Source: a virus
Length of the DNA stretch: 64,000 nt
Virus record (IMG/VR): IMGVR_UViG_3300046804_003503
Span: 97,059 to 161,058 of that record
Direction: 5' to 3' (one strand)
Positions 26,082 through 34,809 of this stretch are shown in pieces. The position numbers and the translations under genes were made by a program. The notes beneath the pieces were generated by a model. That model saw only the letters and a list, made by a program, of their open reading frames with translations, was not told the DNA's origin and did not search any database. The number at the start of each line of letters is the position of its first letter. The first letter of the stretch is position 1.

Positions 26082-27124
26082 TATACGCTCTTGTCAAAAT
26101 GTACTCTATTGACTCTAACAAATTCTGCACACTTAGGCAGATCTTTTAAACTATCTGCACCGACATAAGCACATGCACTACGTATACCACCAAGTATATC
26201 ATCTATTATGTCTAAAGCTTCTCCTTTATATGGAATAGACTTTACTCTACCTTCACTAGCACGATAATTCTTAATTCCACCATATTTTTCTTGTGCTTCA
26301 TGTGAACTCATTCCATAGAACTTTAATACTCTTCCCTCATTTGTCCAACTCCATTCTCCTTCGCATTGTTCTGTGCCAGCAAGCATACCACCAAGCATAA
26401 CAAAGTCTGCCCCTGCCGCAAACGCTTTTACAACGTCTGATGGGGTTCTACAACCACCATCAGCACAGATTCTTCCCAAATATTTATCTTTAGCTTTTAA
26501 TCCATGTGCGGCATGAGAACATTCATCAATAGCAGAAAGTTGAGGATATCCAATTCCTGTTTTTAGACGAGTTGTACACGCTGATCCCGGACCTATGCCA
26601 ACTTTAACAATGTCAACGCCACCGTGCAAGATTAATTCATGAACCATTTCTGGAGTGCATACATTGCCAGCCATTATTATAGTTCTAGTGCCAAACTTTT
26701 CTCTTATCATAGCACAGTGATCTACAAATTGATCAGTATATCCATTTGCAACATCAATACATATATTAGGAACGGCTTCAATAGAGTCAACAAGTTTTTT
26801 GAGTTTAGTGATTTCATCGTCACTAATTCCCATACTGTACCAAAATGTATTAAGATTTTGCATATTTAAAATGTAATCATTTACATTGTGGTGCTTATGT
26901 AGGCATGTTATGCAATCTCTCTTAGATAATGATTCAGCCATTTGAAAAGTACCAGTGGTATCCATATTAGAAGATATTATAGGAGTACCGCTCCACTCCA
27001 AAGATGAATGGAAAAATTTGAATGTTCTTTTTAGATCGACCAAGGACCGTGAAGCGGCTCGGGATCGCTGTGGAACGAGTAATACATCGTCAAAGTCAAG
27101 TTTAATGTCATTATTAATATTCAT
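26081..27124 (-). CDS. guaC: GMP reductase (IMPDH/GMPR family)
   Basis: This 347-aa TIM-barrel protein has FDDVLLVPQRS, IISSNMDTTG, GIGPGSACTTRLKTGIGYPQ with the catalytic Cys, DGGCRTPSDVVKAFAAGADFVMLGGMLAG and FYGMSSHEAQEKYGG. The TRLKTG.GYPQ sequence after the catalytic Cys points to GMP reductase rather than IMP dehydrogenase, and there are no CBS domains. It would convert GMP to IMP with NADPH. Its presence in a phage is unusual. Confidence 0.88.
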   Translation of the reverse strand: MNINNDIKLDFDDVLLVPQRSRAASRSLVDLKRTFKFFHSSLEWSGTPIISSNMDTTGTFQMAESLSKRDCITCLHKHHNVNDYILNMQNLNTFWYSMGISDDEITKLKKLVDSIEAVPNICIDVANGYTDQFVDHCAMIREKFGTRTIIMAGNVCTPEMVHELILHGGVDIVKVGIGPGSACTTRLKTGIGYPQLSAIDECSHAAHGLKAKDKYLGRICADGGCRTPSDVVKAFAAGADFVMLGGMLAGTEQCEGEWSWTNEGRVLKFYGMSSHEAQEKYGGIKNYRASEGRVKSIPYKGEALDIIDDILGGIRSACAYVGADSLKDLPKCAEFVRVNRVHFDKSV

Positions 27125-27136
27125 TTATATCTCCAC

Positions 27137-27172
27137 GAAAAAACCGACAGGGGAATTTCTTCCCCCATCGGC
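27137..27172 (-). terminator. rho-independent terminator after rIIB-like gene
   Basis: On the minus strand GCCGATGGGGGAA pairs with TTCCCCTGTCGG(T), followed by six T. It lies 15 nt after the rIIB-like stop and insulates the GMP reductase operon. Confidence 0.92.
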
Positions 27173-27186
27173 TTCAACACACACAC

Positions 27187-28065
27187 TCAAACACTCACTG
27201 TCTGCATACGCCTTGAGAGAACTTTATTAAGGCGTTCAATCTTTGCGGTGACTTCAACAATCCATTCACGATTACGCTTCTGACGTTGAACGTGAGCAAT
27301 ATCGTCGCTAGTCATATGAACAACCTTATCAAAAATACTATCGAATTCAGCTACAACTTCATACTGGCAGCAACGAAGCTTCTGAAATTTAGAATCAGTA
27401 GGAACGCTGACTACATCGCGTGGATTGACCTTGCAAATCATAAGACGATTTCCACCATCATTCCCACCGCCATCAATATCATCAAGATCAATGCCGCCAT
27501 AACTCTTTGCATAATCAATCGCACCAACGTGCAAACCGTGTCCGCATCCATTGCTACGATTGCTGTCTACAGCACTACGAGGCACAGAACAAATATCACC
27601 AACATTATTATTGAAAGTACCAGAGTAAATATCCTTATAGTCATTGCGAACAGCCTTGTATGCCAAGAAATGACCATCGTAAGTAATAGGCATGTTCTTG
27701 TTTTCCATAAAATCAAACAGTTCTACAACTGCGTGATCAGAAGGGTTCTGGCTCAGATTGTCAAGAAAGTTAAGCATTGGTTCAAAAGGAAAGCCCTGCT
27801 TAATCATATCAAGAATTGTTCCAGTGAACATATCTGGCATCTTAATACCATCCCAGCTAAGACTACCATCTTGGCAATTTACATATCCCTCACAGTAAGA
27901 ATTTACCTTAGAGATAATATCATAGGCCGCTTCAAAATGTTCAACATTATTAGTCTTAAGATAACCAATAAGCTTATTATAATTAGGATGAGACTTGCCA
28001 AAGCAATATGTCTGACCACTAACAACCGCAGTAACCGTACCATCATTTGCAATAATGTATTTCAT
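27187..28065 (-). CDS. rIIB: rIIB-like protein
   Basis: This 292-aa protein has the phage rIIB signature region PITYDGHFLAYKAVRNDYKDIYSG, then VGDICSVPRSAVDSNRSNGCGHGLHVGAIDYAKSYGG-like residues at about 130-185. It follows the rIIA-like gene in the usual order. T4 rII proteins guard against lambda Rex exclusion; the general role is unclear. Codons here are more GC-rich than in the flanking genes. Confidence 0.85.
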   Translation of the reverse strand: MKYIIANDGTVTAVVSGQTYCFGKSHPNYNKLIGYLKTNNVEHFEAAYDIISKVNSYCEGYVNCQDGSLSWDGIKMPDMFTGTILDMIKQGFPFEPMLNFLDNLSQNPSDHAVVELFDFMENKNMPITYDGHFLAYKAVRNDYKDIYSGTFNNNVGDICSVPRSAVDSNRSNGCGHGLHVGAIDYAKSYGGIDLDDIDGGGNDGGNRLMICKVNPRDVVSVPTDSKFQKLRCCQYEVVAEFDSIFDKVVHMTSDDIAHVQRQKRNREWIVEVTAKIERLNKVLSRRMQTVSV

Positions 28066-28093
28066 TTGTGTGTCTCCTTAGTGTATTATAGCA

Positions 28094-30232
28094 TCACATA
28101 GCGTTCAAAACATTCATCGCGTTAGCACCGACGTTTACAGTGTCGATGTAATCTGCAACAAGTTTCCTATCTTGATCTGACCAAACATTGGAAAGAAGTC
28201 GAAGCATAGGATACCTCTTAATCTCTTCGTCAAACCTAGCAGAATACCTAGTATCATCCAACTTGATTCCAGACAAATTGATAGATTCAATTGAAGGGAA
28301 TCTGTGCGATGCCTCGTAGATGTAGTTCATATCTTGACGAATGGCATTGAGTTCCTTTGCGTGAGCATCATGCTCAAGAACAATCCTTTTAAGTTCATTG
28401 TCTGTAGTAGTCATCATGATGCAATCCTTCCAGCGATCATGACGCTGACTAGAGAGATAATACCTCTTCTGGCACTCAATAATATTCTTCTTGTTCGCAA
28501 TAGCCGCCTTGTTAAGAATATTTCCAATCAGAGAAGCACCGTCAAACCAATTATCACGCTCTTCAAGCTTCCTGTTTTTGATAACAGAAGGCTTGATGAT
28601 ATAAAATGTGGCATCACCGATCATATCTGCATAATTCTTGTGTACATAACCAAGAATACCCTCAAGATAATGCACAGCGACTTCAGAGTTTACAAGATTA
28701 ACAGTCTCTTTAGACTCTTTGAAATAATGTGCATTCTCATACTTTACACTCATCTTGCACTCTTCAAAGTGTCCAGTTTCTTCATTAAAAACTTGAACTT
28801 GAACAACCGGTTCGGAACTTCCGCCAATACTCCTAGTACGATTATAGTTCACCTTATCAAGAGTAGATGTAAGAATAACATCTTCCCTAGAGGCATTACC
28901 CATCATAACAAGGAGATTGGAGTTGTCAACAGTCTCATTATCCTTAAGTTTGTAAACATAAGAGATTTGAGAACCGCTTCGATCTTTCATATATTGACGG
29001 ATACGACTCAATCCTCCGCGAGTCAGATCGTCAATAAAAAACTTGGCATTTTCTGTAAAGCACATACGTTCAATGCCGTACTTGATATCTACCTTGGAAC
29101 GATATTGAGACTTGTCAAGACTATTAAGAACAATCTTATCCTTAATATTAATGTATTCACCAGCAACGCTATCAAAAAGTTTCATCTCTTTCCAAGCGAT
29201 AGACTTCTGGAGAGACTCCATAGCAGTGCTGATCGAAGAACACTGATTGCTAATTTGAACATACTTCATACGAGCCTTAAACAAAGAGGGTTGATTAGCA
29301 ATTTGCTCTTCAATCTTATCCTTGATTTCATGCGTAATAGCATCAACAATCGTAAGAATATTATTCTTAGTCTCGCGGCTATAAGAAAGTGACTCGCGAC
29401 TAGGAGTAATATCAACATCCCCAATGTTCACGAAAATACGCAGACCATCAGAGTGTTCAACAAAGCGACGATGACGCTCAAAGGACTTGTCAAGATTAGA
29501 AATAAGTTGATAAGTGTCAATTGGGTATGCAATCTGACCCATGATAATCAAGTTGTCGTTAGCATTGTCATCAAAATACCAATTCTTACCAGCAAGAACT
29601 TTATCTACATTGCGGAATGAAAGTTTCTGTCCAATAAAGTTAGGCTTGACCTTAAAATATTCATATACGCGAACTGCTTCACTGTGAAAACGATTAACAT
29701 CGTTCGTATTGACATTAATAGAAACCTTGATGCCATTAGCCTCAGAAGTTTCAGTTTCATCCAGAAGAGAAAAAACGGGGCTACCGTCCTCATTCTTGTA
29801 TGCAGTATAGAGGCGGCGAATACCATTAAGATATGCTTCGACAGTAAAACTATCGGCGTAAGCAAACGGAGCCTTGCTACCAAGACCAAGGCAACCAACA
29901 GCATCATTGCTATTATTACGGGTACTACGGAAATACGTAGTATACAGTTGCATACAATCTTCGTGATTCATGCTTGTGCCATAATCACGAATAAAAAACG
30001 TCGGCTCAAGATGAGTCGGAATATGAACATCAAAAGGAACGTCGGCCTTACCAGCTTCAACGTGAGAATCATAAGCATTCGTGGAAAGTTCACGAACAAC
30101 AGCAAGAATCTTGTTAGAATAAAGACCGTCAGAAAGAATAAAGAAAGCCTTAGACGAAGCCTCAATACTAAACTTAGACTCTTCGAACTGACCAGACTTC
30201 TCAATGACGTTCGTACCAGCGTGAAGTTTCAT
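28094..30232 (-). CDS. rIIA: rIIA-like GHKL ATPase
   Basis: This 712-aa protein has the GHKL ATP-binding motifs: VVRELSTNAYDSH near residue 45 (E-x3-N-x2-D), FIRDYGTSM near 79 and GCLGLGSKAPF near 112. It belongs with phage rIIA proteins. It is transcribed from the strong promoter at 30279-30306, so it is probably early and abundant. The ribosome site is GGAG, 9 nt before the ATG. Confidence 0.9.
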   Translation of the reverse strand: MKLHAGTNVIEKSGQFEESKFSIEASSKAFFILSDGLYSNKILAVVRELSTNAYDSHVEAGKADVPFDVHIPTHLEPTFFIRDYGTSMNHEDCMQLYTTYFRSTRNNSNDAVGCLGLGSKAPFAYADSFTVEAYLNGIRRLYTAYKNEDGSPVFSLLDETETSEANGIKVSINVNTNDVNRFHSEAVRVYEYFKVKPNFIGQKLSFRNVDKVLAGKNWYFDDNANDNLIIMGQIAYPIDTYQLISNLDKSFERHRRFVEHSDGLRIFVNIGDVDITPSRESLSYSRETKNNILTIVDAITHEIKDKIEEQIANQPSLFKARMKYVQISNQCSSISTAMESLQKSIAWKEMKLFDSVAGEYINIKDKIVLNSLDKSQYRSKVDIKYGIERMCFTENAKFFIDDLTRGGLSRIRQYMKDRSGSQISYVYKLKDNETVDNSNLLVMMGNASREDVILTSTLDKVNYNRTRSIGGSSEPVVQVQVFNEETGHFEECKMSVKYENAHYFKESKETVNLVNSEVAVHYLEGILGYVHKNYADMIGDATFYIIKPSVIKNRKLEERDNWFDGASLIGNILNKAAIANKKNIIECQKRYYLSSQRHDRWKDCIMMTTTDNELKRIVLEHDAHAKELNAIRQDMNYIYEASHRFPSIESINLSGIKLDDTRYSARFDEEIKRYPMLRLLSNVWSDQDRKLVADYIDTVNVGANAMNVLNAM

Positions 30233-30278
30233 AATTGCTAATCTCCTAAAAAGTGCTTAAGTGCTGTGTATGCCTCTG

Positions 30279-30306
30279 AGTATACCAGAGTTATCGGCGT
30301 TGTCAA
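30279..30306 (-). promoter_or_regulatory. consensus sigma70 promoter for rIIA/rIIB
   Basis: TTGACA, 16-nt spacer containing CCGATA and ending TGG (extended -10), TATACT on the minus strand. The -10 is 47 nt before the rIIA start. Confidence 0.88.
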
Positions 30307-30324
30307 GGCGTGGCGTTAATTTTT

Positions 30325-30627
30325 TTACGGGTTCTCTTCTACGCAAAATGATATTGGTTCCAATGCAAAATCAACCAAGTGTCCATCAACGTAATCTGCC
30401 CATTCATCCACGAAAGATACTATTGTATCTATATCTTCAGTGCAATATCGATATGAATTGTAGTCATTTATAGAATCATCCCATAATATTATAGAATCAT
30501 TTGTGACTTCTACATTCTTTATATCTTCCTTAAAAACCCGTGCTGCTAATAGTTCTAAAGGCGAATGTCTATTATCACGCATCGCACGAACAATGTCACT
30601 TTCGGACATTTCAAGTTTGAGTTTCAT
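30325..30627 (-). CDS. hypothetical protein
   Basis: This 100-aa acidic protein (MKLKLEMSESDIVRAMRDNR...) is unrecognised. Its start is overlapped by the displaced thyX tail (30611-30685), which suggests that thyX and this gene were originally adjacent and coupled. Confidence 0.75.
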   Translation of the reverse strand: MKLKLEMSESDIVRAMRDNRHSPLELLAARVFKEDIKNVEVTNDSIILWDDSINDYNSYRYCTEDIDTIVSFVDEWADYVDGHLVDFALEPISFCVEENP

Positions 30628-30685
30628 TCCAACCTAAAGCCTCGCTAATTAAAGGAAATTGTTGATTAAAAATTTGTTTGCATTT
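30611..30685 (-). pseudogene. displaced 3' end of thyX
   Basis: The minus strand encodes CKQIFNQQFPLISEALGW, closely matching the C-terminus of the intact ThyX (CKKIFCEQFPIISEALGG), at roughly 70 percent nucleotide identity by eye. It has no start of its own, and the HNH gene (30666-31280) ends inside it. It looks like the original thyX tail left behind when the HNH element inserted. Confidence 0.78.
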
Positions 30686-31280
30686 TTTCATAATGTAAGT
30701 CATAAATTCGTTTAATGTGTGCAAAAAAATCTTGTTGTGACAAAGTTCTTTTGCCAGAATTACAATCAAAACAACAACTGACAATATTATCAATATTGTA
30801 TCCAATATCGTTGTTTACTCTGTCTAAACCATTATATACATAGTCCCCACTAGTTTTTCCTTGTCCTTTTATTATTCTATGTGGTTCTCTTCCGCAATAA
30901 TAACATGGTTTTTTAGTTAATTGTTTAAATTCTATTTTTGATAACTCAAAAGATAGATTTCTTTTTTTTGCACTGTGTGCATATTGAGAAAACAAATTAT
31001 TAAATGCTGACTCTCCTTTGTCTAATTGCCAAGTCATATTCCTTTGTTTTTTTATTTTCCAAGTTTTAGAATCTCTAGATACGCATCCACAACTTGTGGT
31101 TCTTTCTCTTTTTAAGATATTATTTCTCATCCATTTATTTTTTTTACATAGTCTACAATGAACTTTAGACCAGCCTCGTTTTGTTTTCGTTGTGCCTTCA
31201 GCTACAGTTTTTGTATCTAAAACTTCTAAATTATTTGAGCCAATTATATCACCTATTTTTAAACTCTTATTTCTTGGCAT
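30666..31280 (-). CDS. free-standing HNH endonuclease at thyX
   Basis: This 204-aa protein has an N-terminal Cys-rich DNA-binding part (VHCRLCKKNKWM ... TTSCGC), then CYYCGREPH, NGLDRVNNDIGYNIDNIVSCCFDCN: an HNH/zinc nuclease core at residues 128-180. It sits between thyX and a displaced copy of the thyX 3' end, and a TATAAATA late-type promoter lies 22 nt before its start. It is a typical homing endonuclease layout. Confidence 0.88.
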   Translation of the reverse strand: MPRNKSLKIGDIIGSNNLEVLDTKTVAEGTTKTKRGWSKVHCRLCKKNKWMRNNILKRERTTSCGCVSRDSKTWKIKKQRNMTWQLDKGESAFNNLFSQYAHSAKKRNLSFELSKIEFKQLTKKPCYYCGREPHRIIKGQGKTSGDYVYNGLDRVNNDIGYNIDNIVSCCFDCNSGKRTLSQQDFFAHIKRIYDLHYEKMQTNF

Positions 31281-31301
31281 AATAGTGTCTCCTAGAATGT
31301 A

Positions 31302-31309
31302 TATTTATA
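31302..31309 (-). promoter_or_regulatory. T4-like late promoter (TATAAATA) before HNH gene
   Basis: An exact TATAAATA octamer lies on the minus strand 22 nt before the HNH start and just after the thyX stop. T4 homing-endonuclease genes also often use late promoters. No -35 is expected for this class. Confidence 0.55.
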
Positions 31310-31321
31310 TACTATACATTC

Positions 31322-31978
31322 TTATATACACCAATCTTGCATAAAACCACCTAATGCTTCTGAAATTATAGGAAATTGTTCACAGAATATTTTTTTACAA
31401 CTTTTAGCAATTTCGATATGTTCTTTCTGAGTGCCGTTTTTTTCTCGCAATGCTATGTATGTAATCCACGACCTTACACTGCCACTAATATACATTCTAG
31501 TCGGAGTAGCGAGTGGTAACACAAACCTTGCACATTCTTTTGCTACACCGTCTTTAATCATTCCATCATATAAAGCTTTTGCTTTTGCAAAATGTTCTCG
31601 TATTTGAGTATTCCACTTTACAATTGTTTCTTGGTCAATATCATTAATACTATTTTGTCTATTTTTATTGTCTTGGCGGCGAAGTTCAAACAGTGGTATA
31701 TCCTCGCCTAATAAAGTTGCGTCTGCATACCTCTGGCTAAATTCTTGGAATGTAAAGCTTCTATGCCTTAAAATTTGTGCAGCAAGTCCTCTTGTGGTAT
31801 TAATCTCTAGAGTGAGAAAAGCCATTTCAAATATTGACCAATGTTTGTGGTCTATGCAATACTTTAAAAGTTTAGCATAGTTCTCATTGTCTTGATTATT
31901 AGGATTGCTTACTCTAGCACAATAAGCGATATTTTTTTCAGCATCTGGAGTGACACTAATTAATTTCACTTGGTCCAT
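31322..31978 (-). CDS. thyX: flavin-dependent thymidylate synthase ThyX
   Basis: The ATG at 31978 has AGGA 9 nt upstream; a TTG 33 nt earlier is less likely. The 218-aa protein has AQILRHRSFTFQEFSQRY (the RHR-x7-S motif) near residue 68 and LPLATPTRMYISGSVRSWITYI near 150. It makes dTMP from dUMP with FADH2. Its last 20 or so residues are duplicated at 30611-30685 across the HNH gene, so the present tail may have been acquired with that element. Confidence 0.93.
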   Translation of the reverse strand: MDQVKLISVTPDAEKNIAYCARVSNPNNQDNENYAKLLKYCIDHKHWSIFEMAFLTLEINTTRGLAAQILRHRSFTFQEFSQRYADATLLGEDIPLFELRRQDNKNRQNSINDIDQETIVKWNTQIREHFAKAKALYDGMIKDGVAKECARFVLPLATPTRMYISGSVRSWITYIALREKNGTQKEHIEIAKSCKKIFCEQFPIISEALGGFMQDWCI

Positions 31979-32204
31979 TTTGTATTTTCCTGTATTGTTT
32001 TTGATGTTCAATCCATCTATTTTCTGTCATATGATTATATACAGCTGCGGCAACTTTACTTACACTTAAAGCTACGCCAGTTATTGAGGAGTCATCATCT
32101 TTACACCAGTAATAACTAGCACCATTAACACTGTCATCCTTCTCTTTTATTATAGAGTATCCCCAGCGTTTTGCCCAACTTTTTACTTCTGTGATTTTAA
32201 ACAT
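31956..32204 (-). CDS. hypothetical protein
   Basis: The ATG at 32204 follows the upstream stop directly. The 82-aa product (MFKITEVKSWAKRWGYSI...) has W/Y-rich strands and is unrecognised. It overlaps thyX by 23 nt. Confidence 0.7.
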   Translation of the reverse strand: MFKITEVKSWAKRWGYSIIKEKDDSVNGASYYWCKDDDSSITGVALSVSKVAAAVYNHMTENRWIEHQKQYRKIQNGPSEIN

Positions 32205-32205
32205 A

Positions 32206-32556
32206 TTATTTTTGCAATTGATCTTCGCAGGATATACGTTGCTTGTGGGAATATCCACACTGAAAACCTTTCATAAAAGCAGATTTTAAGTATGAAATCA
32301 TATTTTCATTTTGTGGAGATTCGTTATGATACCACTCAATAAACATTTTGTCTTCATCGCATAGTTCTGGGCCACAAAGTTCATCATATCTATACTGAAT
32401 GGTATTTAATGATGTATCGATACACGTAAAATATAAATCATCTGATATACACGGGTTGTCAAATTTTTTGCTCCACCCGGATACTACAACTGTCTCTCCA
32501 GAATGTGTATAAATTTTATCACCAATTTTCAATCGAAGTGCTTCTTCAAATTTCAT
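32206..32556 (-). CDS. hypothetical protein
   Basis: This 116-aa protein has a small beta-like N-terminal domain (LKIGDKIYTHSGETVVVSGW) and an acidic middle. It is unrecognised and overlaps the next gene at ATGA. Confidence 0.75.
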   Translation of the reverse strand: MKFEEALRLKIGDKIYTHSGETVVVSGWSKKFDNPCISDDLYFTCIDTSLNTIQYRYDELCGPELCDEDKMFIEWYHNESPQNENMISYLKSAFMKGFQCGYSHKQRISCEDQLQK

Positions 32557-33191
32557 ATCAGTCTTTCTGATTCTAATATAGAGTAATAATCAGTAGTAAA
32601 TTGCCCCTTTCTCATGGCTTCCTTATACCATGGAGTTTCTTGTTTGTCAAACACAATATTGTGATTTTTATTGTTTAATCTTTGACTTCCATTGACTTCA
32701 AATTCCCAAGGAGTTTCAGTCCCACTAGATATTAAACACGACTCAAAGAATTCTTTATTCCATATTGAGGCTTGCATAGATATAGTATATAAGCTATATT
32801 GATGTAATTTATATATATTGTTAATTATATGATATTTGCTATAATAAATACTGTCATCATGTATGCCAAACCTATCAATTCCTATATCAATTAGATTCAT
32901 ATAATATTGAAACTGAGATTTACAAATAGTTTTTTGCAGAAAGTAATCATCTTGCATCCATAAAATATACTTAGTATCGACACATTTAAGAGCATACTTT
33001 AGGCAATCGGAATATGGAATTTTGCCCGGTAAAATAGACTTAAATCCATAGTCATTATATGACACAGTTTCGGATAAGAAATATTTAGATATATTTATGG
33101 AGTGATCCCAATATCTATCAAATAATATTGAAAAGTTTTTCCACAAAAAATTGTATTTATCGCATGTACCTACTAATAGTGTTATATCCAT
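32553..33191 (-). CDS. glycosyltransferase-like protein
   Basis: This 212-aa protein starts MDITLLVGTCDKYNFLWKNF and has DTKYILWMQDDYFL near residue 73, a DDx metal site of GT-A-type enzymes, and GTETPWEFE near 163. It is one of several sugar-transfer genes in the window. No ribosome site is seen before the ATG. Confidence 0.68.
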   Translation of the reverse strand: MDITLLVGTCDKYNFLWKNFSILFDRYWDHSINISKYFLSETVSYNDYGFKSILPGKIPYSDCLKYALKCVDTKYILWMQDDYFLQKTICKSQFQYYMNLIDIGIDRFGIHDDSIYYSKYHIINNIYKLHQYSLYTISMQASIWNKEFFESCLISSGTETPWEFEVNGSQRLNNKNHNIVFDKQETPWYKEAMRKGQFTTDYYSILESERLI

Positions 33192-33202
33192 AATTTTGTG
33201 TA

Positions 33203-33210
33203 TATTTATA
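33203..33210 (-). promoter_or_regulatory. possible late promoter (TATAAATA)
   Basis: An exact octamer on the minus strand lies 12 nt before the 33191 start. The distance is short, so the mRNA would have almost no leader. It lies in the divergent gap with the plus-strand gene. Confidence 0.35.
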
Positions 33211-33249
33211 TGAGTACTCGTTAATTAGTCCCTTATAAGGAGATATATT

Positions 33250-33609
33250 ATGTCTTGGAGTCCTGCGCATTCGGGTCAATTTTTACCAATTACAACAGCA
33301 TTTGCATCAGCTGCATGTTCAAATACAGCCGTAACAATTCCTTTTGCCGCATTAGAAAGTTATGGGGCTTCTACAAGCGGTGATTTTCGTGAGTTTGTTT
33401 ATTCTGTTGTAGATGCAGCATACAATCGTATTGTTGATATCAATGATACATTAACAGCTAGTGATTCTGGAGTTTTACAAAATTTTTCAATCACACGTTC
33501 TGTTGATACAACAAATGTAGTGGGTGACAATCCAACTATTACAAAGTCATATACTATTACTTCTGTATTAAATGTGAGCAATGCTACATACGATGTAGCA
33601 GAAGAATAA
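33250..33609 (+). CDS. probable virion protein on the plus strand
   Basis: This 119-aa Ser/Thr/Ala-rich protein (MSWSPAHSGQFLPITTAF...) has a strong ribosome site (AAGGAG, 8 nt) and its own terminator downstream. It is one of only two genes on this strand. The beta-rich, Thr-rich composition fits a small structural or decoration protein; no family is recognised. Confidence 0.7.
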   Translation: MSWSPAHSGQFLPITTAFASAACSNTAVTIPFAALESYGASTSGDFREFVYSVVDAAYNRIVDINDTLTASDSGVLQNFSITRSVDTTNVVGDNPTITKSYTITSVLNVSNATYDVAEE

Positions 33610-33651
33610 TATCGGACAGGTTTGATAGAAAAATATACGTATGTTTGGTTA

Positions 33652-33685
33652 AGAGGGTAAGCCTAGTGCTTGCCCTCTTTTTTTT
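33652..33685 (+). terminator. rho-independent terminator after the plus-strand gene
   Basis: AGAGGGTAAGC pairs with GCTTGCCCTCT, followed by T8 on the plus strand. The minus-strand protease stop lies inside it. Confidence 0.95.
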
Positions 33686-34430
33686 GCATTTGCTCTTTTA
33701 TCCATCCAAAAAACTTACTGACTCTTGTATGACCACCATCATCATTATACGTGGAGTTGGGCTTTTTGTCAACTGCCGTAACGCAAGAATTGATCCCAGC
33801 CAATTTTCCATCTATAAAAAGACCTCCACCGCTATCTCCGTTTCCTATTAAAAATTCAAGTTTTGTCTTGTCGTTTCTAGATGGTGAACATATCAATAAA
33901 TCATTTTCTATGAAATCTATTCTATTGGTTCCAGCCCTTTTATGATTATCTGATATATATATTCCTGTGTTAAAATTACCAGTTTGCCCATATCCAGCTA
34001 TTGAACATAATTTTTCTAATTCATCAGTATCTTCATAAAGTGATGGATAAGAATCTAATCCAATATCAGAAGATGTATAACATAGTGCTATGTCGGCAAT
34101 TCCAAATTTTGATTCTTCAAAATCATGATGAGGTATAACTAAGTCTATACCAGTGGCTTTCTTTTTTGTGTCATCATAAATGAATACTATTTTAGCATCT
34201 TTCACAACATGAGCCGCAGTTAAAATCCAGTGAGGGTCTATAGCAACGGCAGATCCGTAAAAAAAATTATTTGTCTTATCATAAGAACCCATTATCTCTA
34301 ACACGCATTCAAATTCTTTACCATATTCAATATATTTTTCATCTGGAGTATTAGGATCAATTGTTCCAGAGTAAGTTTTACCACTTAAAAAAACTAGAGA
34401 AAGTATTATTAACTTGATGAGATTGTTCAT
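33663..34430 (-). CDS. exported trypsin-like serine protease
   Basis: This 255-aa protein has a signal peptide (MNNLIKLIILSLVFLSGKTY, cleavage near residue 21) and the chymotrypsin-fold triad: ILTAAHVV near 72 (His), IADIALCY near 113 (Asp) and NGDSGGGLF near 204 (Ser). It would be secreted to the periplasm or outside. Exported host-like proteases are uncommon in phages. It could cut surface proteins or help release. Confidence 0.88.
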   Translation of the reverse strand: MNNLIKLIILSLVFLSGKTYSGTIDPNTPDEKYIEYGKEFECVLEIMGSYDKTNNFFYGSAVAIDPHWILTAAHVVKDAKIVFIYDDTKKKATGIDLVIPHHDFEESKFGIADIALCYTSSDIGLDSYPSLYEDTDELEKLCSIAGYGQTGNFNTGIYISDNHKRAGTNRIDFIENDLLICSPSRNDKTKLEFLIGNGDSGGGLFIDGKLAGINSCVTAVDKKPNSTYNDDGGHTRVSKFFGWIKEQMQKKEGKH

Positions 34431-34737
34431 GATATGGCCTATTCTTTATTTTGGATGAAAAATTATTACAGTCTTCTACGACATTTTCATTCCAACTTTT
34501 ATAGTCCATCAAGTGTCCAAACAATAAATGGCAGTTAGAGCATAATGTAATTAAATTACTAGGATTTAATTCATCTTCTGGATTTATATGATAAGGTACT
34601 ATATGATGAACTTCTAAGTCTTTTTTCCTATTGCAAGCCCGACAATTAGGTTCATTTAATAAATGCTCCTTTCTCACGCTAGACCATTTTGGAGATCTAG
34701 AATAATCATTTAATTTATTTTTTAACCAATTGAGCAT
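34378..34737 (-). CDS. HNH endonuclease
   Basis: This 119-aa protein has LNEPNCRACNRKKDLEVHHIVPYH and LNPSNLITLCSNCHLLFG, a compact HNH nuclease. It overlaps the protease gene start by 53 nt. It could be a homing enzyme or a packaging-type HNH; with four other HNH genes nearby, homing is more likely. Confidence 0.85.
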   Translation of the reverse strand: MLNWLKNKLNDYSRSPKWSSVRKEHLLNEPNCRACNRKKDLEVHHIVPYHINPEDELNPSNLITLCSNCHLLFGHLMDYKSWNENVVEDCNNFSSKIKNRPYHEQSHQVNNTFSSFFKW

Positions 34738-34756
34738 AGTATTATATACACCAAAT

Positions 34757-34785
34757 AAAAAGGGGGCAGCTTTCGCTACCCCCTC
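34757..34785 (-). terminator. rho-independent terminator after the 34810 gene
   Basis: On the minus strand AGGGGGTAGC pairs with GCTGCCCCCT around a GAAA loop, followed by TTTT. Confidence 0.9.
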
Positions 34786-34809
34786 AATGTTTGACCTATT
34801 TATTTATTC

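Noticed and set aside
27286-30241. Long plus-strand open frames opposite rIIA and rIIB
   Set aside because: They mirror the minus-strand genes, lack ribosome sites and encode biased Ile/Thr/Arg-rich products. They arise from the codon use of rIIA/rIIB.
30611-30805. 64-codon frame with a hydrophobic start
   Set aside because: Only the last 20 or so codons match thyX; the rest is the HNH gene read in another frame. It is listed as a displaced thyX end.
30666-32011. Group I intron in thyX
   Set aside because: ThyX is complete before the HNH gene, and the second tail repeats rather than continues it.
33399-33581. 60-codon minus-strand frame opposite the plus-strand virion gene
   Set aside because: The plus-strand gene has a strong ribosome site and terminator. 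The opposite frame has neither.
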